Source of the DNA: Bursaphelenchus xylophilus | Taxonomy: Eukaryota; Nematoda; Chromadorea; Rhabditida; Aphelenchoididae | Length of the DNA stretch: 64,000 bases | Direction: 5' to 3' | Assembly: GCA_904066235.2 (NCBI GenBank) | Contig: CAJFCV020000004.1 | Coordinates: 7,254,001 to 7,318,000, forward strand | Part shown: one piece after another, positions 21,570 through 35,468 of the stretch | Layout of the letters: each line of letters begins with the position of its first letter | Position numbering within the stretch: the first letter of the stretch is position 1 | Notes under the pieces: model-generated | Databases searched by the model: none | What the model was told of the DNA's origin: nothing | What the model saw: only the letters and a program-made list of their open reading frames with translations | Translations under genes and position numbers: made by a program

Positions 21570-23267
21570 TTTCGACCAGTATTTCGAGAAATCGAGTCAG
21601 AAAAAAAACCGAGAATATTTTTGTCTTTATCATCTAGCGAAAGAGCCTGAATTTCACGAGAATCTTTTTGGCATTCCGTTTCAAGTCGTGCGGAATGCCA
21701 GAACCCAGAAAAATTGCGGATTTTGAAGAATTTGAAGATCAGCAGAGCGTGTTACGGTAGTTAATAAAACGTTGAAGTTGCCAAATAAACTTTTTTTGAT
21801 TTTCTCTAAATAATGATCTCCCATCAATGTACTGAAAACCTCAAAAGGACATTATTACTCTCATTTTTTTCCGTATGAATGCTATATAAATCAGTTATAA
21901 CCACGAGAACCATAAATAATGTTTTGACAGCACGGAAACAGAGTGTCTCAATGCCATTCTTATACGCTCTCTGGCCCTGTAGAACAACATAAAAATATGA
22001 AATATGTGCGAATGACTCAAGCACGTAACAATTTACAAGAAATGGATGCCATGAACATTGTTTATGCCTTCCTTTCATTTTTCGAACATCTCGGAATTGG
22101 TGGTCTCACCTACAATTTCTTGTTGTAATCTTCTTCAAGAAGATTCTAAACTTTTTCCACAGTATTCGTTGAGATGTCAAGAAGATTTAGACGGGTGGCT
22201 TAACCGAATCAGACCTCGGGGGCCGTTTAATTAGCTGACTGATGGTATTTACATCAAAATATCGAGAACTGACGGACGATAGGGCTTTAGGTCTTGTCAG
22301 TCTCGACTCATTTTTATTTATTTTTACTCCAGGGATCGCCGCAAAAGACTTCAACATCCAGTCTCCAGGGATTCGGACGCCCGAAAAAGCAAAAGAGAAG
22401 CCGAGAGCCGGGTAATTCTTTCTGGAATCCAGCGATAAGCGGCGGTCAGAGGAACCTGGAAGACCGGCCAAGGAGGCGCGGCTAGGATTTCATTTCCGTC
22501 CGTCCGGTCGGGTGATCTATCATAGGGGGTTTGGAGGGCAGGGCGCGGAGAGTGAGGAAGGTGGAACACGTAAGTGAGGAGGGTTTACTTCGGCTCCACT
22601 TCTTCCGATTTAACTTCAAAAGGGCAGGAAGAAGGGAAACACTTTTTGGCCAAGTTCCCTTTGTTCTATTGTTCCTTGACGATCTCGCCGCATGATGCCG
22701 TTCTCGACGACGTTTGTACACAGCCGGAAACATACTCGAACGTGATCGTCCCTTCTGCCCGGTTTTACTTCGTGTTGTTACACTGGATGAGAAGTTTGTG
22801 TAAATATAAGGCTCACGTTTCGTCGATTCTGAACGTTGATACGCGTGTGTACCATGTTGGGTCCATTACCCTCTGAGCGTTTTATTTTTAAATCTATTTT
22901 TGTTTTCTGATCTATTTACAAACATTTATGTACGGATGTATAAATCAGCATGAAATATGTAACTCCATCCACCGTTCCTGGCAATCCCCATAAATAACTG
23001 AGGCCGTTTTCCGTTGCAACGAACTTAATTACCCCCGGCATAGGGATGGGCACGTCTAATTACCAGTGATATCTTTTCCTCGCCCACAAATTAGACGCCG
23101 TCTTCCCCTCTTTATTCTTGCGTTAAGCCATATATAACCCCAAATGCCCTAATCCCTGCGGTCATGCCCGTTCCATCAGGCCAATTTCGGTGAGAACTAA
23201 ACATTCTATTTTTGGGCGTGGCAAAACAAAACGTTGAACCTGAAAGTAGAAGTAGAGTAGTAGTGCG
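21570..23267. other. Divergent promoter region between RPT3 and the kinase gene
   Basis: Short frames on both strands show no domain. A hairpin at 21669-21700 lies within 130 bp of the RPT3 start. The right end carries an unspliced leader region of the kinase gene, with a possible acceptor GAAAGTAG just above the ATG at 23268. No RNA gene was recognised. Confidence 0.45.
21669..21700. repeat. 10-bp perfect inverted repeat upstream of RPT3
   Basis: TGGCATTCCG at 21669-21678 and CGGAATGCCA at 21691-21700 are exact reverse complements separated by 12 bases. Its place about 100 bp above the RPT3 start makes a regulatory palindrome possible, but no factor is assigned. Confidence 0.45.
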
Positions 23268-26200
23268 ATGTCAGGTATGGAGATGACTCGAGAAGAGTTG
23301 ATATTCGAATTGGAATTGAAGGAGCGACAGATAGAGGAGCTGACCAGAGAATTGGCGGGATACAGAAGCTTCTTTCACGGTCGGAAAATTGCAGTTTCGG
23401 CCGAAGTTGCATCAACGGAAGGTGACTCAAATGGACTGGAACATCAAAAAGACCGTCGGTGAGTTCAGTAAAGTTGCTTGAACCCATATCCAAACAAATG
23501 CTACCAATGATGAAATCAAAAATTTTAAGTCTTACCCCATTTCCAAGGTATTTTGTTCTTTGTTATCGCCGAGTATCTGGTCTCCCCTTATTCAATATTC
23601 AATTTGTTTTTTCCTGGTCCAATGGAGTTTGTTTTCAGCACTTTTGACATAATTGAGTCCGCTTTATTGGCAAATGAATTCCTTTGTCAGTTGGAGCAAT
23701 TCCAAATCGATGAGATGATAAATGCAATGCAACCAATGATGTTTGCTCCAGATCAGTGGATCATCAGACAAGGAGAGTTTGGGAGTAAACTGTATGTCTT
23801 GGAAGGTATGGAACATCAGATTAATCAATCACGAATCATGTTGTAGAAGGAAGAGTTCAAGTGACAAAAGACAGTCGATTCCTGAGAGTTATGGAAGCAC
23901 CGTGCGTCTTCGGAGAACTCGCTATATTGTATCATTGTGAACGAACGGCATCCATCAAGTGTAAGGGTTTATCTTTTGGTTTTGGAAAAAATTGTAAAAT
24001 TTTCTGACACTTCGCAACATAATCAATTTTTGACATTTTGCCTATATTTTAAAATTATTTTATTTTTGGAAAATTTTGCAAAATTTGCCAATTTATTGGG
24101 CCACCTGCAACCTTGCATACTCCTTTGACTAATTTGTTTTTGTTATTATTTCAAAATGATGCTTTCACTCCTAGAATTGCCTAATATAATGATGTATCTG
24201 CCAAATTGTGTCATTTGCAGCCTTATGCAACTGTCGGGTCTGGGCGTTGGAGAGGCGAATCTTTCATGCCGTCATGGTTAACACGGCAAAGTCCAAGCAT
24301 GACGAGATGGTCGCATTGATGACCAAATCGAAGCTGCAGAAGATGTTCTCCGAGGAACAGATCGATCTGCTCGCGGACTCTGTGAAAGATGAGGAATGGG
24401 GGTTTCGAGCCGAAGTGGATCAGTCTCATTTGGAAGGGAAATTATACTTGGTTGTATCAGGACAGGTGAGTTCGTTGTTTTTGCGGTGATAACAGATATT
24501 GTTTTGATGTTATTCGTCATTCATATACGTAGTTTTTGGTTTTGGAAATTTCGGGAAGCCGAATAATTGGTATGGAATTTGAGTAAAGGGCTATAGAGTT
24601 TGGTCTTATTTTGAAGTTCCTCGTTCTATAAAAAACGGCGGCTCCCCTAGGAATATACGAATATATAAACGCATATACATTTTATAGCCTTATCTTGCAT
24701 ATCGTAACGGTTTTTATGGTGGTCACATTTTCCAGACATTCTTATAAACATCAAAAGTAGCTCAGACCATTGGTTTTTTTGTCTGGAATGTGTACTCTAA
24801 ACAGCTGCTGACGTGACTCACGAGTTTCGTTCCACTGTCTGGCCATATTCTTGTATCAAAAAGTATGGTTGATGTGCAGATAGATGAGAGTGAACCAAAA
24901 AGGGGATGTCTCCGACTTGTCCGTCCGTCAAACGCAGCGAGTGAGTTTGCCGGCTTATTCTCGCGGATTCGACACTCTAAGCTGGCATGGTAGACGATTG
25001 GGGCTTTAGGGCGTTCAATCGCGTATTTATCAGCTTTATTCTAGTTATTTTGGACGTTTTTTGGGATTCGTTCGGATCGAGAATCGAACTCTCCTCCTTC
25101 GGTTTAGCGAACAAACTCACTACCACTGCGCTATATAAACAGTGGCGCTCACAAGAGAATTAGGGTTGGGAAAAACACGAGAGAATTAGGGTTGGGAAAA
25201 AGGAAAAGAAGATGGATGGCTGGGAAAGATTGATTTTCTCAATTTCCGCCCGAATGTGATGTGTTCCGACGTCGAATTGTAATTTTCAAACATTCTACCG
25301 TAACGCTCCAGTTACACCCAACGCGCTCTAATGCCGCCAGAATTCCGGTGATAAGTAGCGACATTAATTATTGATGTAGCGTTTTACAATTTCATTTAAG
25401 CGAATGTAATTAGATGAGATTCGGGTCGAGAAAGGTGCATTTCGAGTTGAGAGAACAATTCAGGGAAATGTTTGAAAAAAAGACTTTCTTTAGTGACAGC
25501 TGTGTGTTTACAAAACGTCAAGACGGAATTAGCCGAACGTTCGCCGTTCTTCAGATGCTCTTCACATGTTCCCTTTGGGCTATTTTGAATCCCCGGTCTT
25601 TGAGAACTCTCTCCGGATTATGTACGGGGGTTTCATGTGAAAGTGGGTTGATTCAGGAAGCGGGATTGAGCGGAATGGTAATGAGGCCCGTTAATGGTTA
25701 AATCGATGGTACTATGTCATGTGGGAACTTTTGATTTTTATTTCCTTGTTAAAAGGTGTTCTGTCGAATGCAGATCGACGATTATATACAATTTTTGTCT
25801 GTGTTGTTCCAGGAATCTCATTTTAAAAGATGATCTGTTAATGGTCAGACTCACGGTCATTCTCGGTACCAGCATTTAGATTTGTGATTTCTACTGAATC
25901 GGATGTTACACCAATCACTTTTAAAAGGAAGTCACGGTCCTACAGTAGTATATAAGCATACTTTGTGCTTCTCCAGTGTAATATTGATGTTTGGTAAAGT
26001 TCGTTTAATCAATGAGGAAGCTCTTCGGATGGAAAGTGGAACATAACTCTGCCTCCATGCATGTTTGGTGAAACTTTTCGTAATGTGTCTTTAGGAATAG
26101 TTATGCCTCATTTATTATTCGAACGACAGGTGAAAAAGAAGGGGGGAGGGGGTCCAAACAAAAGTAGTGTTACTTTTGTTTGGAGCTGTTATGTAACACG

Positions 26201-29200
26201 CAATTCGAACAAAATGTTTTGGTCTTGTCAATGTTGGAGATGCGTTTGGTTTCACTTGAGGTTTCTTCAGTTGTTACGGGATTAATTTGGGCTTAATGCA
26301 GATAATATTATAACAGCTTGAAGTCAAACGGATCATCCGTCCACGTAGTTCCGGCGGACTGTCCTGTTTCTCGGGAGTTCTGGAGCCCTCGGTAATCTTT
26401 ATTCTTTTGTTCATCCGTTCATCTGACCATTCTGTTTCGCAATGCCCGTGCGAGAAAAGGTTTCGCAATACAGGATGTCGCAATAAATATTTGTTTATGA
26501 CGCTCTCTGCACTGGTCACTCGGACAAACGCGAATAAAAAACCGACGTGAGGGAGGAAACAACAAGAGCATAGTACGAATCAAACGAAATGCTGGGGTCC
26601 GCTAAGCCGACGAGAGCTCTTTTCGCTTCTTCTAGTATATATTGGGTGGGGGACAGCTGACCAGCAAGTTCCAGTGGTCTTTCTCTTCCCTCCTCCCCTT
26701 CAATATTAGTATAGATTTGTCCCTCACATGACTCTCTCGCTCCTTTAGTATACTTTGATCCCGTCTTCCTATCGGGCCGACCCTTTATTCTATTTTTGGG
26801 ACATGATTTACGGTCTTGTTGGAGTGTTTTCATGTGTACCCTTCTTCTTATGACATTATTATTTGATACTTTTGCACGAAGCTCGTTTATTCTGCGGATG
26901 TTAATTAAAACAAGGACTTTTGTGCAAAAAATGTCGCCAACTTTGCCCATGTCATGCTTCCTTTGCGTATTTTGTAAACTTTGTTCTCCTCGGATCGAAT
27001 TTCATCTATTTTTTCCTATATTAGAGTGCAGTTTCTGATTGCAAGCATGATTTATATTCTTGGTGGTTAAACCATCTTGTCAGAGTTATTTTAAAGTTTC
27101 GTTGACGCCTTTTTGTTAGTCGTTTTACTAAATTATCTTTTTTGCGGTCCGAGTTCGTCACTTTTGGTCATAAGGGTTCGAGATTGGAGTAATTGAATAC
27201 TTGGACCGCCGATCGGCGTCTTGAGACCAGTTCTGGCTGATCTCAATTGAACTCTGTCGTGATTAGATGGTCTTCTGTCTCCTCTTCGGTATGCAACACG
27301 AATCCATGAAAGAAATAGAGGTGACTCGTACTCGAAGCCGATTTATTTCGTTTCCTGAAAGGACACCATCGCTTGGATTATGTTGTTGTTTTGGTCCTTC
27401 GCGCCCAAGCACACGTTTCTCGACGCTTCCTTATCAATTCTGTTCCACGTTTTTGCGTTGTCCACCTAGCCCAAGTCACGTAACACTGTCTTCCCATCAT
27501 CAAATGTTTTCTCAACGCCTTTCTCGGTTACATCGCTCGATTGCGTACTTGTTCGTTTAATGGGTCATATGAGAGTGTAAAGAGAAGTGTTGTGTTTTCG
27601 CTGCTGCAGTGCCGGTCGATGGATTTCGTTGACATGCAGGCTCTCTTCCTAACGTTCTCGAAATGAGAGAATCGTTCCATTAACCATGAGAAAAGCCGAT
27701 CGGTGTTGGGAAGAAAATCGATAAGAGAAAATATAATATTAGTTTACAAAAGTCTCCTTCCCAATGAGCAGACTCATAAATAGTAATAAATCATTTCAGC
27801 AAGAAGAGAAGGTTACCCTCGAGGGTCCAATTACCCATTTCGTATACGAAAACTGATATGACAAGAATTTATTTCCTTAAAATTTCTCATCATTATTTTG
27901 GAATAAGGGTACGGTAAGGGTGGACTTTTGATGTCGAGGTTGGACTCGGTCTGATCCGTCTTGAATTGACAACCCTATTTTGTAAACATACGTGTGTTTA
28001 CATTTAGGGTGTTTTTTCAAGTTATTGTTAGGATACCAAAAGGATATTTGAACTGTATTATTTCTATTATCGTCTGATCGAGAAGGTGAGACCAGACAAC
28101 AGTTGAATTTGTGCTGGTAATAATGAATTGTAGCTTTTGGATTGACATTGATGGGCAGTTCCGGATTATTTATTTGTTTTTTGCCTCCATTTAAAGAATG
28201 GCCATACGTTTGTTATTGTCGAGTGTATTTTTTATTATAAAGACTTTTGCCGAGACAAATTACTCTGCTTTTTGATTAATATGGACATATGATTTCAGAT
28301 AACCCAACGCCGTAACTCGTCTTACGGTACGGCACCCGAACTTAAGACTCTGACCGCCGGCGATATTCTGGGTGACTTTTACGGTCTTTCACTGGCATTG
28401 AGCACTCTCCCCGCCAATCCAGCACTCCATTCGCAGATCCGAGGCGCTGCCGCAGCTCAACGCCCGACTTCGAGGTAAGGATTACTGTAATCGATTACTG
28501 TGGAATGTGTAATTATCCCGTATGTAGTGTTTTTAAGTTGTTTTCTTTTGAGAATCTATTTTTAATTTGCTTTTACACTGCTGTCCGCTTGTTTTGGTAG
28601 GCATTATAACTTTGGATAGTCCAATTTTTAAAGATTCTTGTATTTCGAAATTTTTTTTTGGAGAAACGGGTTCTTTATCAATATTTTTCTCACCCGAAGA
28701 TCTTTACTCCCTTTCGTTTATAATGACTTTACAGCTATCGATCGACCGACTGCTTCCCATCATATCTTCTAGGTATTATAATATGTGTCTAGGCCCGAGC
28801 TGAGTGCGTTTCCAGTACATGGGAACTAAACTTTGGTTTCGGTGATCTTATGACGTCGCTTTCTCTTAACACTCGTGTCTTATCATCGGTCTGCTGAAGG
28901 ACGGCTAGGAAGAGGGAAAGCACGTGCTGCATGCCTGAGGCGACTTTTAACACCTGAATCACGTCAACGATTTCATTGACAGGCCGCCATCAATTTGGCG
29001 AGTATTTTTTCTCATTTCTTGCAGATCACAATTTAATTTCAAATTCCATTTGATAATTTCTTATATTTTCTTTATAGTTAGAGTATTAAAGTTGTACTCT
29101 GCTCCTAATCCCTCTTATTGAGTTGCGTACGTGTTCTTTTTCCCTTCCTTCCGTGTCCTCCCATTCGTTACGAGGCCGGATTAATGACAGCCACTTAACC

Positions 29201-32200
29201 TTGTGGTTGTAATAAATGTTTTCTCAACTTATCATTGATTTTTCGGGATACAGTATCTCGTTTTTCATCGTGTTTGGTGTCTCCTCCATTTAATTATCAC
29301 TTCACTTTCAATTCTTCTCTTCAGTTGAATTTTTGAGAACCTTGCACCTTCGAACCCTTTATGGCGTTGAAGTTATTCTTTGATCTGACCCCGCCCCATC
29401 TACTGTCCTCTCCATCTATGTCAATGTGCGATCATTCCAATACCTGTCTCCTACGCCGGTTAAGCACGCCGTTATGGGTGGCTTCATATGTTTCGGAGTG
29501 GGCCCTCGTCTGCTTTGGTGATGACTTTCCTTTTGCGTTGGTCTCAACAAGTTTTTACTCATGCAGCTCCAAAAACTGCGCTTAATCGATCACACGCCGG
29601 TTACGATCTTCATTATGAGCGTAGTAATTGATAATAAGTGAGCAGTTGATCTGCAATGAGTCATCACCTTGTTTATCTATGATCTTTCGGTTTCTGCGAG
29701 TAATGAGATCTTTCAAAGACTAACACGCGATTGGTGTGCACTTACGTCTACAAGCAATCGTATTTAAAGTCAGAGCTTATTCATTTTGTCATTTATTACC
29801 CGTCGTGCCCCATCTTGTATTTTTGTGTTGCTATCTCTCTGTACGTATACTAATCCTTCGGTTATTATACTGTATTTACACTGAGAATGAATGTTTGCGA
29901 TCTAATGAACCTCTGGACAGGTGTTATCTTCCATCGCAAAAAGTAAACCTTTCTTGATGACTCCTTTTACAGTAACTTTTAATGGTCAACCTTGAGATCA
30001 TTCAGATCTTACTGTAGCCTAATGAGTTTGATAAACAACTTGTCATTCTTTGCAAGACTTTTGACGTTTTTTATCGTTTCCTGCAGGCGTATACATGAGC
30101 ATCATCTTCGCCATTCAGAGTTCATTAGGCTCCCCCGCAGAGCAGAACCTGACACTTTCATAACAAGTTTATTTTCCGTATAAATGATTCCTTTTACAGT
30201 CTCTCGAGCTAATTGACGAAACGGCAAAGGCCTGTTATCAGTATTATCAGCGGGTCTTTATTTGAGGTAACCGTCGAGTCTCATGTCTCTGGATGCCTCG
30301 AACTCTTTGAGTTTTTCATTTTCTCGCTTTTCTTTTGCCTTTTTGAGGCAATGTCTGGTACTTTGATAGTCTTGCAGAAAACTTTGGTTCCCTCGCAAAA
30401 AAACACGTGATTTTGAATTTATGTTGTGATACCGATGATACGAGTAATCCCCTTGCAAAATATTTGTGTTTTCAGAAACAACAACGTTGGAGAACGTTAC
30501 TTCGTTGACTCCGTTGAAGGTGCCCGTCTGATCGTCATGCTGGTCGAACAAATTTGTCGCACTTTGGATAATACCTCATTAATAGACGAGCCGTCGGTCT
30601 CACAGAAAAGGTATGTTTATTTAAATTTATATTTATATTGGGGGGTTTAAAGTAACTTTTGAAGATAGAAATAGTTTTTTTTATTACCTAAATTGGAATG
30701 CAGCGGTTTCCAAATAAAGATCATAGGATGGGAAATGACTGTAATGGGAGCTTGTTTATGACATCTTGCAAAGGAATGGGAATTTGTTTTAAAATCGGCA
30801 TATGTTTGCAATTCCCATGGGAAAAATTACTGCGAGCCATAGTTGTCCAAAATTACAGTACTGCAAACGATATGCGGAAATTGCTTTAAAGTAACTGGAT
30901 TACAATAGAAAACATTTTCGGCCCAACGTCTTCCCGAAAAACATCTTTTTTTTCACACGTTTATGACACTATTAGGATAAAAAAGATTCTAAAAAACAAA
31001 GCGTATTCCCAGCGTGTAGATTGAATTGTTAGTCGCAGGATGTGTTCCCTTGAGCTCTGTCGATTACATTACCCGCCAATACCTGCGACCTTTTGCCTTT
31101 CCCAGCAATTATCCCATGTTTCCTGAATGCTCGGATAAATTGCGGAGTCTGCGCTTTTGTGACACCTGAAAAGTGACAAAACTCCAATGTTCGGTAATCG
31201 AATTGGAGATTATATTATACAATAATCGAACAAGGAGAATATTGGAAATGACTAACCAGAGGTGTAAGAACCCTCGGATTTGGAACCATTTGCATACAAA
31301 AATAGACTCGACAACCCAATTACAACAAGATTATTCGACGGAGAGCACTTGGACAAGACTTCAATCCAATCGAAAGCCCTTCGTTTGATTAGTAGCCGCA
31401 TTGCCCTCAGATTCGGTTGTTCTTTTTCCTCGTTCCATTGTGGTTAAACGTCAAAAGGTCGATCTTTTCTGTGGACTTCCTTGTTATCATCCCATTCATT
31501 CCATTCTCTGATCTGCCAGCAGTCACTCGATATCCCCCCTCTCGGGGCGATAAATAACTTTTGTCAGGCCAAGGCCTAATTTATACTTTGTGCCTTATCG
31601 CCAAACGCTTATTTTTCTTATCAAAGGCCACTAGAGCACTTGATACGCATCCGCATTTTATTTATAGCCCGCATACGGTAACTTTTCCAGGTCCTCACTA
31701 GGGTTGTCGTTTTTTGTGTGTCAATTCGAGACTAAATATTTACTTGTGGTCTTTGTTTTTGTTTATTGGCCTATCAATTAGATTGGGTCGCATAAACGTC
31801 TCAAAAATCGTGTCCTCCGGCCTTGTTGTACAAACATTTCGCGCTTTCATTTGTGATTCTGATGGTGAAATTGAATTAGTCATGTCTCATTATCAGTCCT
31901 CCGTTTTCTCCTCTCGTGTCAAGTTCGAATAGATTTATTATATTCCATTGAACTCTAGGCCTTTGCTTCACGTGGAAGTGCAAGGAGTGCATTCTGTCTG
32001 TATGCCGGAGTTTAAAACCCCATAAACTCTTATGGAGTCGTTTTTCATTCATGGTTCATTTGGGGTGATCTCCATTCTCTTTCCTTCCTTCCCATGTCCA
32101 GTGTTCGAGGGCTTGAAGCCCAGTGCGCGAGTTTGTCTTCAAGTCCCAGGGCCCCGCCCTCGTTTTCTGGGCTTTCCTTTATTCCGCGAGCATCTTCTCC

Positions 32201-34944
32201 TTCTACTTGTAGATCTCGGTTTTCCGCACAAACCAGCGCAGAGCAAGCTGGAGCTGCTCGCCGCTGTTGCTCGACTACTGGAAAAGGCGTGACTCCATGT
32301 TCTGAAGACGTCGCACAGAGGTCGCGCACTCCTTCCCTCAAGCTCCCCGCCCGGCGATCAACCGGGCCCTTCCCCTTCGTCTTCCATTTTTTTGATCATC
32401 GCCTTTTCACCTTCACCAATTTGGAAGGCTTGAGGATCCTCCTGTGGAAGATAAGGGTTGAAGGTAGACGGAGGCCAGGTCAGACAAAACACTTTCTTGG
32501 TCTCCCAAACCCTTTGTTCCACGTATTTCTCCTTCCCATTTATGCGAGATGGGTTTATTCGGATGCTTCGGGATCCCGAATTCGGCCCAGAAGTTGGCCC
32601 TTTCGCAGGCTCAAGCGTCCCTCGAGATTTCCTTTGAGAAACCAAGGTAAGTGTCGGTGGATGGTCATGACTTGCGCTTTTGAGACCCTTAAGTCATCCC
32701 GAGTAACTTTCTCGCAAATGTAAAAATTATTTACAGCTTCTAGCGAGGTGTTCTCCATAATCGAGTATTTTTGTTCTGCTTTTTACAAATTCCTGATGTC
32801 TCTTATCTAACGCAAAATATCCGGCTCTCAAACGTTTGGAGATCACAGTTTTGCATCCTGAGGGATTTCCTTGCAACGGGATGCTGTAACCGGAGTAATC
32901 CCTGACAAATATTTACCCGAAAGGCATAAACCGGTTGCATTCGAATACCTCATCCCCTCCCCTTCCCAGCTGAATCAGAGGTCTTTAACAAACAAATCAC
33001 TGGTTTTCGTGGTCCTATTTCTGATTTTAATCAGATTTTCTGTTCCCGCGCCTCTGGTAACAATCAAATTAGCACGTTTGGAGGAGACTGATTGTTCCAG
33101 AACCGCCGTTCACTCATCCCCTTCCTTAAGATTTAGTTATTTTCGGCACGGAAAACTTGTTTCGGCAAATGCATAAAAAAAAGCGTTAATAAGTGGATTA
33201 CTGTATTTCCGGCGAGAACCCTCGGTTCGATCCTTTCGATCCGAGCCCTTTGAAATCGTTTTGAAGTTTTTCGGACGTCATGTGAATGTCGAGGGAGCAA
33301 GAGCATTTACTTTTTCATTATAGTTTGTTCCCCTAATTGCATAAGTAGTCTAAAATTGTCTGTTTATTCCAAAAATGATGACATTTTTGTGCTTCATTGC
33401 TCTCTGATGCTTGCCTTGACCAATATCGTATCGTTTCGGCCCAACCTTTGGCCAAGCGGACTCTCGAGTGCTCATGAATCGAGAGTTTTCTCCCTCTTCA
33501 AACCAGGTATTCGAATACCTCGGCTATATGTGTCTATCCCAAGATAAACAATTATCTTCCCCCTCATAGTCGTCACAGGAAAAAATACCTCGGTTATTTA
33601 AAGTGACACCCGCTGTCCTGGGGTCGTTTTCGGTCCCTTTCCAAACCCTCCGGACCTCAAAACACCTGACGCGGAAAAGAATGCGAACAGATGAATAATT
33701 GAGGGCATTATTTAACCAAAGTCACAGCTGCGTCAATACAGTGATTTACGTGAGAAGAGTGGCACGCTTTCCAGATTTGAGCCGGGCTCAAGCAAGTAGC
33801 AATTGTTACGTTTCTCATCATTAAAAAGTGTCCAGTGGGGGAAAGAAACAAAAACATTTGATTTACAGCCTTTTCTTTTCAGCACCGCTGACATTGACGA
33901 TGTGGAACTCGCTGATCTCAAGACCGTCGCCACACTGGGTATTGGTGGCTTCGGTCGGGTGAATCTGGTCAAACACTTTGACACTGAGAAGGTCTACGCT
34001 CTCAAAATCATGAACAAGGCTCATGTGAAAGAGATGAACCAACAAGAACACGTCCTCAATGAGAGAAATATCCTCATCTCATGTCGTTGCGACTTCATTG
34101 TCCGTCTTTATAAGACTTTCCGAGATGCGGAACGTCTCTACATGCTGTTAGAATACTGCCCTGGAGGCGAGGTCTGGACCATGCTCAGGAATTGGGGCCG
34201 CTTCGACGAATTGACTGCCCGATTTTACTGTGCCGCTGCCCTGGAGGCATTCGATTATTTACATCGTCGCTGCATCATTTATCGTGATCTCAAGCCCGAA
34301 AACATGTTATTGGACAAGAACGGAATCCCCAAATTAGCCGACTTTGGGTTCGCGAAACGTCTAAAGTCCGAGAATGCCAAGACCTGGACATTCTGTGGCA
34401 CTGCCGAGTATGTGGCCCCGGAAATCATCCTCAACAAGGGTCAAGACACAGCTGTCGACATCTGGAGTCTGGGAATATTCATGTATGAATTGATCTCCGG
34501 CACTCCACCCTTTGCCAGCACTGATCCCATGCATACTTACAACTCTATCCTCAAGGGTGTGAATTCGTTGGCATGGCCCAGGTATATCAGCGATCAGGCT
34601 AAGAGTTTGATCTGCAAATTCTGCCGAAAAGATCCTGCTCAACGATTGGGTTACGGGAGAATCGAAGACGCGAGGAAAGACGTCTGGTTCCAGGGATTTG
34701 ACTTTGTCGCCTTCAGGAATCACACAATGAGACCTCCAATCAGGCCAAAGGTAAGATCCTGATCAATATTTTGAATTTATATTGATGTTAGAATAAAATT
34801 GACTGAATATTTATGCCATATTTACTAATTCTCCTTTATTTCCAGATCCGAAGTTCAACAGATACACAGAATTTCGACCGATATCCCTCGACCGACAACT
34901 TTTCCACGGGTGAAGATGAGACTGGCTGGGATGCCGACTTCTAA
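23268..34944 (+). CDS. cGMP-dependent protein kinase (PKG), divergent form
   Basis: Nine exons join in phase: 23268-23421, 23469-23547, 23639-23805, 23847-23960, 24221-24465, 28299-28474, 30476-30610, 33883-34750, 34846-34944 (678 residues). An N-terminal leucine-zipper helix (ELIFELELKERQIEELTREL) precedes a pseudosubstrate-like RKIAVSAE. CNB-A has an intact phosphate-binding cassette, FGELAILYHCERTAS. CNB-B is degenerate. The kinase domain is complete: GIGGFGRV glycine loop, YALKIM lysine, YRDLKPEN catalytic loop, DFGFAKR, CGTAEYVAPE, and an AGC tail ending GWDADF. It phosphorylates Ser/Thr targets in response to cGMP. Three introns are 2.0-3.8 kb, far longer than elsewhere in the window. 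It is more divergent than EGL-4 and may be the second nematode PKG. Extra or alternative exons in the long introns cannot be excluded. Confidence 0.9.
25071..25140 (-). pseudogene. tRNA-like sequence in the PKG intron
   Basis: On the minus strand an A-box-like TAGCGCAGTGGTAGTG is followed ~45 bases later by GAGTTCGATTCTC, a near-perfect B box and T arm. The acceptor stem ends do not pair, so the sequence is probably a tRNA pseudogene or the head of a tRNA-derived repeat. Confidence 0.45.
25155..25201. repeat. 21-bp direct tandem duplication
   Basis: GAGAATTAGGGTTGGGAAAA occurs at 25155-25174 and again at 25181-25200, a period of 26 bases, right beside the tRNA-like sequence. It looks like a small local duplication. 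Confidence 0.7.
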
Positions 34945-35468
34945 ACGGCGTCTGGTTCCCATTTATTATTAATTAGCTATGTTTTTACAATTTCATAGTT
35001 GTATATTTTTGAGTATTAACCTAACAACTCTTATTCAATATCTTTAGAATTTGTTTTTTTTGCTAGAAACGGTCTTTTTTGCTGAGCCATCTTCGAAATC
35101 AAAAAGTTTAAATAATGGGTACAGTAGCGCGAAGAAGTTCGCGTTTCTTTCTGCTTTATCACCCTCTAGAGATATGATTGTCCTTAGTCTATATAACAGT
35201 CGCATTCCTTCCCATTTTCATTACTTACTATTATTAACCGTTGTTTTCATTGTACAGAGATGTAACTAGATCAATATGTGTGGATATTTAGCCTTTAAAA
35301 GAGCACGAGAAAAATAAAAAATCATCGTGAAACTTTGGGGGTTGATGTGAATTTTTAATGTACAAGTCGCATTGGATGCATAATCAAATCTACAACATAT
35401 CAATTGATGGGCTAAGCAGTCTATAACGAGAATATTGCTGGTGAATCAATGAAATTTAAGATTTAGAA
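34945..35468. other. Convergent 3' flanks
   Basis: AT-rich sequence between the stop codon of the PKG gene (+) and that of the unknown gene (-). It holds the presumed 3' UTRs and an AATAAA-like signal near 35315. No other feature is visible. Confidence 0.5.

Larger units (their letters stand above)
24466..28298. other. Giant intron of the PKG gene
   Basis: This 3.8-kb intron runs from GTGAGT to TTTCAG. Its reading frames are short and lack domains. It holds a tRNA-like sequence at 25071-25140 and a small tandem duplication at 25155-25201. It could also contain alternative promoters, which are common in PKG genes, but none is identifiable by eye. The other long introns, 28475-30475 and 30611-33882, likewise show no recognisable gene. 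Confidence 0.55.

Noticed and set aside
32032..32758. Overlapping long frames on both strands in the PKG intron (up to 209 residues)
   Set aside because: Both strands are open at once in a GC-rich patch, there is no domain, and the flanking PKG exons join in phase without it.
33215..33245. B-box-like GGTTCGATCC in the PKG intron
   Set aside because: No A box upstream and no foldable tRNA arms; taken as chance.
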